Below, one piece after another: positions 49,168 to 59,819 of a DNA stretch of 64,000 bases; positions within the stretch are counted from its first letter, which is position 1, and the number at the start of each line of letters is the position of its first letter. Position numbers and translations under genes: made by a program. Source of the stretch: JAMXLO01 sp963776505 (GTDB lineage: Bacteria; Pseudomonadota; Alphaproteobacteria; Acetobacterales; Acetobacteraceae); contig CAVZNH010000085.1 of assembly GCA_963776505.1 (NCBI GenBank), positions 1 to 64,000 of the forward strand, in the 5' to 3' direction. The notes beneath the pieces are model-generated. The model saw nothing but the letters and a program-made list of their open reading frames with translations, was not told the origin of the DNA and ran no database searches.

Positions 49168-49416
49168 CGCACAGCACCCTGATCTCCGCAACGGCGTATG
49201 ACTGCGACCATCGAAGCGCGCCTCGGTCACGGAATGGATAGGAGCTGTGCCGCGTCGGAGGAAAGCAGCCGGCGGTTGATTATCTGGCGGCAATGTCTGA
49301 ACAAGAAGTGAAGGCGCGTCGCGGCGATCTGCACGCGACGCTTGCCGCGATGGCTATCTGGCGGGGGATGCCTGAGTGTCGCAGACTGGTGTGGCGGCAA
49401 GCAGGCGGAGGAACAA

Positions 49417-50115
49417 ATGATTGAGGTCTGGACCTGGCCCACGCCGAACGGCCACAAGGTGCACATCGCCCTCGAGGAACTCGAGCTGCCGTACAAGGTG
49501 ATCCCGGTCCACATCGGCAAGGGCGATCAGTTCAAACCGAAATTCCTGTCGATAACGCCTAACCACCGCATTCCTGCGATCGTCGATCCCGATGGGCCGG
49601 GCGGCAAGCCGCTGACGCTGTTCGAGTCGGCGGCGATCATGATCTATCTGTCGGAGAAGACGGGCGGAAAGCTGATTCCGAAGGACCCCGTCGGCCGCTA
49701 CAAGTGCCTGGAATGGATGATGTTCCAGATGGGCGGCGTTGGCCCGATGTTCGGCCAGTACAATCACTTCGCCAACTATGCGGTCGAGAAGATACCGTAC
49801 GCGATCGATCGATATACCAACGAAGTCGCGCGGCTCCACCGGGTGCTGAACAAGCGGCTGGGCGATGCGACGTGGCTGGCGGGCGAAGAATACAGCATGG
49901 CGGACATCATCACGTTTCCCTGGATCCGCAATCCCGAGCGCCGAAACGTCAACCTGGACGATTATCCGAATGTGAAGCGTTGGCACGACACGATGGCGGC
50001 GCGGCCTGCGGTGCAGCGAGGCGTGGCGGTGCTGCTGGAGGAGCAGCGCAAGGGGAAGATGACCGACGCCGAGCGGGAGATCATGTTCGGCAAGACGCAG
50101 TTCGCCGTGAGGTAG
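49417..50115 (+). CDS. glutathione S-transferase family protein
   Basis: 232 residues, intact; ATG 49417 with GGAGGAAC upstream. Thioredoxin-like N-domain (VWTWPTPNGHKVHIALEELE, ITPNHRIPAIVDPDGPGG, LFESAAIMIYLSEKTGG) and a helical C-domain (WMMFQMGGVGPMFGQYNHFA, WLAGEEYSMADIITFPW). The Asn-Gly in the first helix and the QMGGVGPMFGQ motif match the Ure2p/YghU-type GSTs, whose members reduce disulfides or peroxides with glutathione. No operon partner is visible. Confidence 0.92.
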   Translation: MIEVWTWPTPNGHKVHIALEELELPYKVIPVHIGKGDQFKPKFLSITPNHRIPAIVDPDGPGGKPLTLFESAAIMIYLSEKTGGKLIPKDPVGRYKCLEWMMFQMGGVGPMFGQYNHFANYAVEKIPYAIDRYTNEVARLHRVLNKRLGDATWLAGEEYSMADIITFPWIRNPERRNVNLDDYPNVKRWHDTMAARPAVQRGVAVLLEEQRKGKMTDAEREIMFGKTQFAVR

Positions 50116-50138
50116 GGTGCGCGCTGATCTGTGCTCGA

Positions 50139-51012
50139 TCAGTCAGGGTGACAGCGCCCCGGTTCTCGGCGGCTTACCATCCAGCATCCGACCGACGAGA
50201 TGATCAGCCCGACCACCGTCAGCGCTGACAGCCGTTCACCCAGCAAGGCCCAGGCCAGCAGTGCCGCCGTGCCCGGCACAAGATAGAAATTCGCCGTCGC
50301 TCGCGCCGCGGTGCCGCGCTTGAGCATCAGGTAATACAGCGCCATTCCACCGAGAGATACAGCTCCCGCGTTCCAAACCGTGGCAGCAATCGCAGGCGCA
50401 ATCCACTGCGCGTGCGGCGTCTCCAACACAATCGTCGTCACTGCACATGCGGCGGCGGCGGCAATGAGCTGCACTGTGGTGCCCTCCAGGATCGGCACCC
50501 CGCGGCAGAAGCGGCCGAAATACAGCGTGCCCCCGCATAGCCCAGCCACGCCACCGGCGGTCAGCAGCAGGCCATGCAGTTGCAGCGGGCTGCTCATCGC
50601 GGCCATGCCGACGATCAGCACGACGCCGGCGGCGCCCAGACCCAGCCCCAGGAATTGCAGCGGCCGCAGCCGCTCCCCCAGCAGCGGCCACGCGAGCACC
50701 GCCGTGAGCAGCGGATTAAGTGTCTGGACCAGCGCGATCTGCGCCGCTCCCACATGCACCATGGCGTAGTGCGCCGTCAGCAGCAGCACGCTGTTGGTGA
50801 GCACGCCGGCAACCGCCAGATGTCCCCACCGCCCTGCAAGGACGCGCCACGACCGCCGCAGCGCCACCATCACGCCCACCAGTACCACGGCGGCAAGCAT
50901 TAAGCCGTACTGTGACGAACAGCATCGGCGACAGATATCGCAGCCCCACCCGCGAAGCGATGAACGAGGAGGCCCACAGCAGCACGAAGGCGAACGGCGC
51001 CAAGCGAAGCAT
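50139..51012 (-). CDS. EamA/DMT-family transporter, one frameshift
   Basis: About 290 residues with 10 predicted segments. It starts MLRLAPFAFVLLWASSFIAS (ATG 51012) with SRVGLRYLSPMLFVTVR. The frame changes near 50,905, then AAVVLVGVMVALRRSWRVLA ... AQIALVQTLNPLLTAVLAWP ... LLGERLRPLQFLGLGLGAAG, and the second EamA repeat to VGLIISSVGCWMVSRR, TGA 50139. Members export amino acids or other metabolites. The substrate is unknown. Confidence 0.87.
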
Positions 51013-51056
51013 TGCGCCCAGTCAGTAGCATCAACCGGCGCTTGCCTATCGGTCCA

Positions 51057-51682
51057 CTACGAGCCGGGAGCGTACCGCCACACGCTGGCAGGCGGGAAGT
51101 TGAGCGGCGTCCAGGCCTCGCGCCGAGCCGTCAGGGCGTGCTTGCGCCATGGCAGCGGCGAGGTGACGCAATAGCTGTACTGCAGGAAGCCGCGGCCCGG
51201 TGCGACCTGCCTCGATCGCGGCGATGAACCGCCGCTGCTCCGCCAGTGGCAGCAGCACCAGCGGAATGCCGCAGACCACGCTGCCGATCCTGCCATGCCA
51301 GTGGTGGGGCAGCAGGGTGGGCAGGTCCCTTGCGTCGCCCTCGAGCACTTGCACGCCGGGCAACACGCCGCGCAGGTGGTCGGCCATTTCGGGCACTATC
51401 TCGACGACGATCAGGCGCTCCGGTGGCACGCCCCCTGCCAGCAGCGCCCGTGAGACCACGCCGGTGCCCGCGCCCAATTCCAGCACCGCCTCGTCCGCGG
51501 CACGCCGTCGTATGCTTCACGATCCGTTGGCACAGCGCAGCCGACGAAGGAATCACCGAACCCATCTGTAACGGGTTCGCCAGCCAGCGGCGGAAGAACA
51601 TTGCTGGATTGGCCACGCCGCGCCGCAGCCGTTCATCGAACGTCGCGACATCATCAGCATCCGTATTCATGGTGTTTGTCAT
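51057..51682 (-). CDS. phospholipid N-methyltransferase-like SAM methyltransferase, frameshifted
   Basis: About 207 residues from ATG 51682. N-terminal FFRRWLANPLQMGSVIPSSA is characteristic of PmtA-type phosphatidylethanolamine methyltransferases. A frame change near 51,500 leads to the SAM site VLELGAGTGVVSRALL, then IVVEIVPEMADHLRGVLPGV and LEGDARDLPTLL. A second change near 51,215 leads to QYSYCVTSPLPWRKHALTAR and the end at 51,057. It likely makes mono- or dimethyl-PE and phosphatidylcholine. PmtA relatives also resemble KsgA, but the NPLQMGSV motif argues for phospholipid substrates. Confidence 0.8.
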
Positions 51683-51881
51683 GAAGTTGACACTCTTTCT
51701 TCATAAGTTACTTGAGTGACTGTAAGGTCTACAGAAAACTTCCGGCGTCAGCGGAAGTCCTGGTTCGTTGCCGACGCAGGCGATCCATGCATTTTGAAAC
51801 TGCAACCGTCGGTTAAACTGATCCGATGTATTGGGGGCCGCCAAAGCCACTCCAGGCCAGCAAAGGGCGAAGCTGCCGCCG

Positions 51882-53259
51882 ATGACCGCCAGGATCCTGA
51901 TCGTCGACGATGTGCCGGCGAATACCCGACTGTTGGAGGCCAAGCTGTCGGCCGAATACTATCAGGTCGCCAGTGCCAAGGACGGCTTCGAGGCGCTGCG
52001 CATGGCGCTTGACTGGCAGCCGGACCTCATCCTGCTCGACGTGATGATGCCTGGGATGGACGGCTTCGAGTGCTGCCGCAGGCTGAAGGGCGACCCGACG
52101 ACACTCCACATCCCTGTCGTGATGGTGACCGCGCTTGGCGAACCAGGCGAGCGGCTGCGCGGACTGGAGTCGGGCGCGGACGACTTCCTGACCAAGCCGG
52201 TCGAGTACGAGACGCTGATGGCCCGGGTGCGCAGTCTGATCCGGCTCAAGCGGCTGCTCGACGAATGGCGCGCGCGCGGCGCGACCGCCCGGGCCATGGG
52301 TCTGACCAGCGAGAGCGTGGCGCCGCCATCGGTTGCCGGCGCCCGCGCGTTGGTGGTGGATGACTGGGACCTTGGCGCCCAGACCATCCAGGATGCACTG
52401 GCGCGCGATGACATCATCGCCGGCTCGTGCCCGCACGGGCGCCGAGGCTACGGAGCTTACTGCCGCCATCCCGTTCGATCTGATCGTGCTCAGCCTGTCG
52501 CTCATCGAGGAGGACCCCCTGAAGCTCGCCTCGTCTCTGCGCGCGGCCGATGCCACGCACGAGATCCCCATGCTGCTGATCGCCGAACCCGAAGAGCGCA
52601 GCCGCATCCTGCGCGGCTTCGACCTGGGCGCGAACGACTGGCTGGTCCTGCCGCTCGACGAAAACGAACTGCGCGCCCGCGCTCGCAACCAGATCCGGCG
52701 CAAGTTCTACCAGGACCGGCTGCGCACCGATCTTGGCACCGCGCTGGAGATGGCGCTGATCGACCCGCTGACCGGGCTGTACAATCAGCGCTATCTGATG
52801 CGCCATTTGCGGGGGCTGCTGGAGAGCACGCAGAACCCGGATCTCGGCGTGCTGATGATCGATGTCGATCACTTCAAGGCGGTCAATGACGAGTTCGGCC
52901 ACGCCACCGGCGATCAGGCGCTGCGAGTCATCGCCGATGTTCTGCGCGCCGGCACCCGCGTGTTCGACTCGCTTGCGCGCTACGGGGGCGAGGAGTTCGT
53001 GGTGGTGATGCCGGGCACCGGACTCGCTGACGCATTGCTGGCGGCCGAGCGGGTGCGGTCAGCGGTGGAAGCCACATCGTTCACGTGGGGACCGGGAAGG
53101 AAGTGCCGGCTGACGGTGAGCATCGGCGTGGCCAGCAGCAGACAGTGCCCGGGAACGCCGGAAGCGCTGCTGCATGCTGCCGATCTTGCGCTTTACACAG
53201 CCAAGCGTACAGGGCGCAATCGGATCGAGATCGCGACCCCGATCGGTCCAGTCGCCTAG
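51882..53259 (+). CDS. pleD: PleD-type response regulator / diguanylate cyclase, one frameshift
   Basis: About 459 residues, ATG 51882. REC1: ARILIVDDVPANTRLLEAKL, acceptor Asp in LILLDVMMPGMDG, Lys in DDFLTKPVE. REC2 (from about residue 150): ALVVDDWDLGAQTIQDAL, then after a frame change near 52,430 FDLIVLSLSLIEEDPLKL, where the acceptor Asp is replaced by Ser, as expected for the pseudo-receiver of PleD. GGDEF domain: DPLTGLYNQRYLMRHL, VLMIDVDHFKAVNDEFGHA, active site RYGGEEF, and the inhibitory RxxD (RVFD) five residues before it. So it should make cyclic di-GMP under phosphorylation and product control. It converges on rpmG. Confidence 0.92.
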
Positions 53260-53265
53260 TCCGGC

Positions 53266-53433
53266 TTACTTGATCTTGGCTTCCTTGAACGCAACGTGCT
53301 TGCGCACGACCGGATCGTATTTCCGCATCTCGATCTTGCCGGTCTGGGTGCGCGCGTTCTTCTTCGTCACGTAGTAGAAGCCGGTGTCGGCACTCGAGAC
53401 GAGCTTGATCTGGATCGTGTTGGTCTTCGCCAT
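53266..53433 (-). CDS. rpmG: ribosomal protein bL33
   Basis: 55 residues, intact: MAKTNTIQIKLVSSADTGFY, YVTKKNARTQTGKIEMRKYD, PVVRKHVAFKEAKIK. This is the Cys-free (zinc-independent) form of L33, usual in alphaproteobacteria. It ends 6 bp from the pleD stop; the pleD-rpmG convergent pair is conserved in the group. Confidence 0.97.
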   Translation of the reverse strand: MAKTNTIQIKLVSSADTGFYYVTKKNARTQTGKIEMRKYDPVVRKHVAFKEAKIK

Positions 53434-53492
53434 GGCTGGTCCCTTTCGATCAGCAGAACATGCGATTCCGTTGGCGCACGGTCAAGGATGGA

Positions 53493-55052
53493 TCATCGCG
53501 TGGCCCCGGTTCCACTTGCCGCTGCCGCCTCGCCGGGGGACCTGAGCGGTGGCAGCAGGGCGGCGGCATATGCCGCTGGATCGTGGATGAGCGCACGAGC
53601 CGTGTCGAAGTCCGCCTCGCGACCCTCCGCGGCGGGACAGTTGTTGCGGATTGCGAGGATCTGCGCCGGTTGCAGCGGTGCCCTGGCTGCCCGGTGGGCC
53701 TCCAGCGCCTTCGCCATCGGCTGCTGCCCCTGCGCCAGTGCCGCGAGCTGCCAGCTCAGAGTGCTCTGCCCCAGGCTGGTGCAGACCTGAGGCAGCACGC
53801 CCAGGCCCTGAATGGGCCAGCCACGCGGAGCCAGCACGCGGCTCCAGGTAACGAACAGCTCCCCACCGTCCGGCAATGCCGTGATGGTCTGCACCAGCCC
53901 CTTGCCGAGGGTCGAACTGCCGATGACCACACCGCGGCCTCGGTCCGCCAATGCAGCGGCCAGTATCTCTGCCGCGCTGGCGGTGCGACCGTCGACCACG
54001 ATGACAACCGGCGTGTCCCCCGCCAACTCGCCCGGGTTGGAGCGCCAGATCCGTGTCGCCTCCGGATCGCGTCCGACGGTCATCGTCACGATCCCGGCGG
54101 GCAGCAGCGTGTCGGCCGCGCTCACAGCCTGGCGAAGCAGGCCGCCGCGATCGCCGCGCAGGTCCAGGATGATACCCTCCGGCGGGCGGGTGCTGGCGAA
54201 GCCTTGGCCGATGACCTCCGCCAGGTGGCTGTCGGTGCTGCGGTTGAACTCGGTGATCTGGATCAGCAGCGCGTCGCCGATGCGCTGCGCGAAGACGGTC
54301 TCCGGCGGCACCATTTCGCGTTCCAACTCGGCCGAGTGCGTCCGTCGTTCCTGGTCGCGCCAGGCAATCGTGAGGTGGGTCTCTTCCGGGCCGGCGATCC
54401 AGGTCATGACAGAGCCGGCGTCCTTGCCGCGGGTTGACCTGCCGTCGACCGACAGGACCGTGTCGCCGGGCCGAATGCCGGCGAGCGCGCCAGGTCCATC
54501 GGCGATCGCCTCCTCCACCACGATGGCCGATCCGCGCCGGGCAAGGCGCAGCCCCGCGCCTGCCTGGCCAATCCGGCGTTCGCGATCCTGGCTGGCATCG
54601 CGCGGCGACACGTAGCGAGAATACGGATCGAGGTGATTGAACAGCTCGTCGAAAAAGCTTTGAACGATGCCCTGTGCGCTGGCTCTATGGACCGGCACAG
54701 ACGCGCCAGCAGCTGCCACGGCAAAGTCCGTGGCAACGCGCGCCCAGCCGTTGACGTCGGTTTCGGCGGGCGGTGGCCGTGCCGCGATGAGATGGTCCCG
54801 AACGGTCAGGCGGAGGGTTCCGTCATAGACCTGCACCGTCAGGTCCGGATCGAGCGCCGTGAGCCCGTGCAGTCCCCAGATGGTGAGCTGCGAGACCGCG
54901 ACCGGTTCCAAGGTGCGCGGGGCCATGAAGGCCAGCGCCGTCGCGTAGACATCGGTTACGAGATTTGGGTCGATACCAGATGGGGTGACGACAGTCTGGG
55001 CGTGCGCAGGGACAGCCAGCAGCAGGACGCACAGGACGCCGATGCGGATCAC
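53493..55052 (-). CDS. S41-family C-terminal processing protease
   Basis: 519 residues, intact; GTG 55052 overlapping the rnr stop (GTGA). Signal peptide MIRIGVLCVLLLAVPAHA, so periplasmic. PDZ region around VVEEAIADGPGALAGIRPGD and VLSVDGRSTRG. Catalytic core: EGIILDLRGDRGGLLRQAVS, nucleophile Ser in VVDGRTASAAEILAAAL and general-base Lys in GSSTLGKGLVQTI. Such CtpA-like enzymes trim or degrade periplasmic proteins. It is downstream of rnr and topA in one coupled block. Confidence 0.9.
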   Translation of the reverse strand: MIRIGVLCVLLLAVPAHAQTVVTPSGIDPNLVTDVYATALAFMAPRTLEPVAVSQLTIWGLHGLTALDPDLTVQVYDGTLRLTVRDHLIAARPPPAETDVNGWARVATDFAVAAAGASVPVHRASAQGIVQSFFDELFNHLDPYSRYVSPRDASQDRERRIGQAGAGLRLARRGSAIVVEEAIADGPGALAGIRPGDTVLSVDGRSTRGKDAGSVMTWIAGPEETHLTIAWRDQERRTHSAELEREMVPPETVFAQRIGDALLIQITEFNRSTDSHLAEVIGQGFASTRPPEGIILDLRGDRGGLLRQAVSAADTLLPAGIVTMTVGRDPEATRIWRSNPGELAGDTPVVIVVDGRTASAAEILAAALADRGRGVVIGSSTLGKGLVQTITALPDGGELFVTWSRVLAPRGWPIQGLGVLPQVCTSLGQSTLSWQLAALAQGQQPMAKALEAHRAARAPLQPAQILAIRNNCPAAEGREADFDTARALIHDPAAYAAALLPPLRSPGEAAAASGTGATR

Positions 55053-56993
55053 CTGGGCCTGAATCGCACCCCCTTCTGCGGTCTGCCGCCAGGGCGATCA
55101 GGAACGCCCTGCAGAATGTGGAAAACCAGGCCGCCATTGACCGGACTCGCCTCGGCAAGTCGCACGTCGACCTCCTGAGCCAGGCGGAACGCGAGGCGGG
55201 TCCGACGTCCTGTCAGGGTCTGGCTCCTTTCATCGTGCTGCCAGAAGTCATCCGGCAGCGAGCGGACTGGCACGAGGCCACTCGCGCCGTTTTCGGCAAC
55301 TGTGACGAAGAGTCCGAAATCGCGTCACACCGGAAATTCGTGCAGCGAAATTCGCGCCCACTTTATCGGCCATGTATGCAGCAAGGTAACGGTCGATGGC
55401 GTCGCGTTCAGCCAGTTGGGCGCGGCGCTCGGTTGCCGTTATGTGCAAGGCAGTATCGGGAAGGTGCGCGGCTTCGTCGGAGGCGAGGACACCATCGCCA
55501 AGCCGCAGGCCAGCGATCAGCGCGCGATGCACCAGCAGGTCGGCGTAGCGGCGGATCGGGCTGGTGAAGTGCGCGTAGCGCGGCAGAGCGAGGCCGAAAT
55601 GGCCGATATTGTCGGGACTGTACTCCGCCTGCGACTGGCTGCGCAGCATGACCTCGTTGACCAGCGAGGCTTCCGGGGTGCCGGCGACACGGCGAAGCAC
55701 GCGGTCGAGGTCGCGTGGATGCACCTGATCGCCGGGTGGCAGCGAGATGCCCAGCCCATGCAGGAAGTCGCGAAGCGACGCGAGCTTCTCGTCGGACGGT
55801 GGGGCATGGATGCGATACATCGTCGGCTGGTGACGGCGCTCGAGTTCCTCCGCGGCGGCGACGTTGGCCAGGATCATGAATTCCTCGATGAGCCGGTGGC
55901 TGTCGAGGCGTGGCCGAGGCGCCACGCTGCGCACAACGCCGGCGCCGTCGAGGACGATGCGGCGCTCCGGCAGATCGAGGTCGAGCGTGCCGCGTGCGGT
56001 GCGGGCGGCGAGCAGCGCGCGGAATGCCGCGTACAGATGCGCGTAACCGGTGTCGCCCGACTCGTGTGCCGCGCTGCACGCTGTCATAGGTGAGGCGCGC
56101 CGCGCTGCGCATCAGACCACGGCCGAAGCGATGTGCTGTCTTGCGTCCCTGCGCATCGATATGGAGTTCAGCGAACAGGCAGCCGCGCTCCTCGTTCGGC
56201 CGCAGGCTGCACCAGCCGTTCGACAGCGCCTCCGGCAGCATCGGCACGACGCGATCGGGAAAGTAGACGCTGTTGCCGCGGGTGCGCGCCGCGTGATCCA
56301 GCGCCGATCCGGGGCGGACATAATGGGCGACATCGGCGATCGCGACGATCAGGCGAAAGCCCGATCCGTCCGGTTCCGCGAACACGGCATCGTCGAAGTC
56401 GCGTGCGTCCTCGCCGTCGATGGTGACCAGCGGGATGTCGCGCAGATCGGTGCGCCCGCCGAGCGGCGTGGGACGGGCGCGCTCGGCTTCCTCGAGCGCG
56501 GCGGCGGGAGAATGCCTGGGGAATGTCGTGGGTATGAATGACAATGAGGCTGACGGATCGCGCATCGCCCATGGCGCCGAGGCGCTCGATGATGCGGGCG
56601 GGCTTAAGGCCCAGACGATGGTGAGGCAGCGGTTCGGCGAGCACGATCTCGCCTGGTTCCGCGCCGCCGTCCTGACCGGGCGGCACCACCCATTCCGCTT
56701 TGGCGCGGCGGTCGGTGGGGATGATGCGGCCGTGGCGGAAGACGCCGAGAACGCGGCCTGGCGTGTCGGCCAAACGCCGCATCGTGCGGCCTTCGTAACG
56801 GCCTGAGCCGGTGGGCCTGAGGCGCGCCAGCACGCGCTCACCGGGGGCCAATGCGGGCTGACCGCGCGGTTCGGGCTACCATGAACACGGTGGGTGGCGA
56901 GCCGTTGGCGGCGTCCCAGTTGGCCGGCCGCGCGATGGCGTCGCCGTCGGGGTCGGTGCCGGTGATGACCACGATAGCCGTGCCTGGAAGACG
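55049..56993 (-). CDS. rnr: ribonuclease R, N-terminus missing, frameshifted
   Basis: 3'-5' exoribonuclease. From upstream: LPGTAIVVITGTDPDGDAIA (about 56,930-56,990), LAPGERVLARLRPTGSGRYE (cold-shock region), catalytic RNB core with TIDGEDARDFDDAVFAEPDG (the Asp cluster), ADVAHYVRPGSALDHAARTR, FPDRVVPMLPEALSNGWCSL, then LIEEFMILANVAAAEELERR, FTSPIRRYADLLVHRALIAG, and an S1 tail LVPVRSLPDDFWQHDE to TGA 55049. At least three frame changes (near 56,845, 56,080 and 55,330). The usual HTH segment (about 70 residues) is absent: a GC-rich repeat occupies the space up to topA. Its stop overlaps the protease start. Confidence 0.88.
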
Positions 56994-57075
56994 GCCCCCT
57001 CGCGCAAAGGGAGGGGGAGCATCAGGGACCGAGCTCCCCCTCCCCTTGCGGGAGGGGGTTGGGGGGAGGGGGCCT
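56990..57075. repeat. GC-rich interspersed inverted repeat between topA and rnr
   Basis: CCCCCTCGCGCAAAGGGAGG (56,996) is followed by GAGCTCCCCCTCCCCTTGCG and GGAGGGGGTTGGGGGGAGGG. The two halves are roughly inverted and could form a long hairpin. It stands where the first codons of rnr are expected. A shorter relative lies at 37,066. It fits a high-copy intergenic element. Confidence 0.7.
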
Positions 57076-57081
57076 GTCAGA

Positions 57082-59801
57082 TCAACCCGGTCGCGTCGCT
57101 GTCTTGCCACGCGCCGCGGCCTTCTTCTTCGGCGATGCCTTGGCGGTCTTCTTCGTCGCGGGGCGCTTGGCCTTTGCACTGCGTCGTTTGGCAGCGGCCT
57201 TTGTCTTGCGTGGGGGCGCTGGTGTCTTGGGTTCAGCCGCAGCTTCAGGCTTCGCCGCGGTGGCACCGCGACCTCGCCGTCCGGCCGCGCCGCGTGGCCG
57301 CAGCGGCTTGCCCTTCTCCTTCAGCAGCGCCACGGCCTCATCGAGCGTGACCTCTTCCATCATCACGCCGCGCGGCAGATTGGCCACCGTCTTGCCGTGC
57401 TGCACATAGGGGCCGAAGCGGCCCTTGCGCACCGCGATCAGTTCCTTGTTCCCCGGGTGCGGTCCGAGCGTTCGCACGCTCGCCATCTTGCGCGCGATCA
57501 GATCCACCGCCCGGTTGATGCCGATCGCCAGCACATCGTCGTCGCGATCGAGCGAGCCGAACACCGCGCCCATGCGCACATACGGTCCGAACCGGCCGAT
57601 CCCGGCCTCGATCGTCTCGCCGGTTTCCGGATGAATGCCGATGGCTCGCGGCAATGACAGAAGGCCGAGCGCCTGCTCCAGGGTGATCTGCTCGCCGTCC
57701 ATGCCGCGCGGCAACGCGGTCCGGCGCGGCTTCACCTTCTTTCCCTTGTCCTCGCCGTTCTCGCCTTGCTGCACATACAGCCCGTACGGGCCCGCGGCGA
57801 ACCGTGATCTCCTCGCCGGTGTCGGGGTGGGAGCCGAGGACGCGCATGCCCTCCTTCAGCGTCTCGCCCTGGTCCTCGCCGTTCTCGATCGCCAGGCGCC
57901 GCGTGTACTGGCAGGTCGGATAGTTCGAGCAGCCGATGAAGCTGCCGTAGCGGCCGAGCTTCAGGCCGAGCCGTCCGGTGCCACAGGCCTGGCAGGCACG
58001 CGGATCGGTGCCGTCCTCGCGTGGCGGGAAGAAGTGGGGGCCCAAGGTCCTCATCCAGCGCTGCGATCACGTCGCTGATCTTGAGGTCCTTGGTCTGGTC
58101 GACCGCCCGGGAGAACTCCTCCCAGAACGTGTGCAGCATCGCCCGCCACTCGGCATTGCCACCGGCGATGTCGTCGAGCTGCTCCTCCATCGAGGCGGTG
58201 AAACCGGTATCGACGTAGTGCTCGAAGAAGCTGACCAGGAAGGCGGTGACCAGCCGTCCGCGGTCCTCCGGGATGAAGCGCCGTTTCTCCAGCCGGACGT
58301 AATTGCGATCCTGCAGCACCGACAGGATCGAGGCGTAGGTGGAGGGTCGGCCGATGCCGAGCTCCTCCAGCTTCTTCACCAGGCTGGCCTCGGAATAGCG
58401 TGGCGGCGGCTGCGTGAAGTGCTGCGTCGCGGTCACCTCGCCGAGGCCCAGCGGATCGCGCTCCGCCATCGGCGGCAGCATGCGGCCCTCGTCCTCTTCC
58501 GCTGCATCGTCGGTGTCCTCGCGGTACAGCTTGAGGAAGCCGTCGAACGCAACGACCGAACCGGTCGCGCGCAGCGTGGTGCCGTGGCCGTCGGTCACCT
58601 CCACGCTGACCTGATCGAGTTCGGCGGACTGCATCTGCGACGCCACGGCCCGCTTCCAGATCAGCTCGTAGAGCCGGCGCTGATCGTTGGAGAGGAAACG
58701 CGCGACACTGTCGGGGGTGTGCGCGACGTCGGTCGGGCGGATCGCCTCGTGCGCCTCCTGGGCGTTCTTGACCCGGGTCTGGTACTCGCGCGCCGCTGAC
58801 GGCAGGTAGTTGTTGCCATAGTTGGCAACGACGTGTTCGCGGATCGCGTCGACCGCCTCGCGCGCGATCTGCACGCCGTCGGTCCGCATGTAGGTGATCA
58901 GACCGGTGGTCTCGCCATCCAGCTCGACGCCCTCGTAGAGCTGCTGCGCCAGGCGCATGGTCTGCTGTGCGCCGAAGCCGAGCTTGCGCGATGCCTCCTG
59001 CTGCAGCGTCGAGGTGGTGAACGGGGCATTCGGATGCCGCCGGACGCGCTTCTTCTCGACCGAGCCGACATGGAAACGGCCGGCCTCGACGCGTCGCTTC
59101 GCGCCCAACGCCAGCTCCTCGTTGTGCAGATCGAACTGGTCGAGCTTCTTGCCCTCAAGGTGGGTCAGCCGCGCGGTGAATGGCGCGCCGGCCGGCGTGG
59201 TGTAGTCGGCCTCGACCGTCCAGTATTCGCGGGCGCGGAACGCCTCGATCTCGGCCTCGCGCTCGCAGACCAGCCGGAGCGCGACCGACTGCACCCGGCC
59301 AGCCGACCGGCTGCCCGGCAGCTTGCGCCAGAGCACCGGCGAGAGCGTGAAGCCGACCAGATAGTCCAGAGCACGGCGGGCCAGGTAGGCCTCGATCAAT
59401 GGCTGGTCGAGATCGCGCGGGGCGGCCATCGCGGCGCGCACCGCGCTGCGGGTGATCTCGTTGAAGGTGATACGGCGTACCTTGATGCCCTTCAGCGCCT
59501 TCTTCTCGGCCAGCATCGCCTTGACGTGCCAGGAGATCGCCTCCCCTTCGCGGTCAGGGTCGGTGGCCAGATACAGGGTGTCGGCACCCTTCAGGGCTTT
59601 GGCGATGGCGCCGACCTGCTTCTCGCCCCGCTGATCCGACTGCCAGTCCATGGCGAAGTCCTGCTCGGGGCGCACCGAGCCATCCTTCGGCGGCAGGTCC
59701 CGCACGTGGCCCAGGCTGGCCAGCACCGTGTAGCCGCCACCGAGATAGCGGTTGATGGTCTTGGCCTTGGCAGGGGATTCGACGACGACGACGTCTGACA
59801 T
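57082..59801 (-). CDS. topA: DNA topoisomerase I, frameshifted
   Basis: About 905 residues. ATG 59801: MSDVVVVESPAKAKTINRYL, Toprim acidic motif LYLATDPDREGEAISWH, and the active-site Tyr in ETTGLITYMRTDGVQIAREA. The N-terminal catalytic part is intact to about 58,040. A frame change there leads to PHFFPPREDGTDPRACQACG and the zinc finger YGSFIGCSNYPTCQYTRRLA; another change near 57,800 leads to DUF-type C-terminal repeats (GRFGPYVRMGAVFGSL, GRFGPYVQHGKTVANLPRGV) and a Lys/Ala-rich tail. Relaxes negative supercoils. It lies in the conserved pyrC-plsY-dprA-topA-rnr order of Acetobacteraceae. Confidence 0.95.
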
Positions 59802-59819
59802 AATGATCCTTGGTGTGAC

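Noticed and set aside
51701..51943. Reverse-strand ORF with a signal-peptide-like start
   Set aside because: It overlaps the pleD start region antisense, has no ribosome-binding site and no family resemblance after the hydrophobic stretch.
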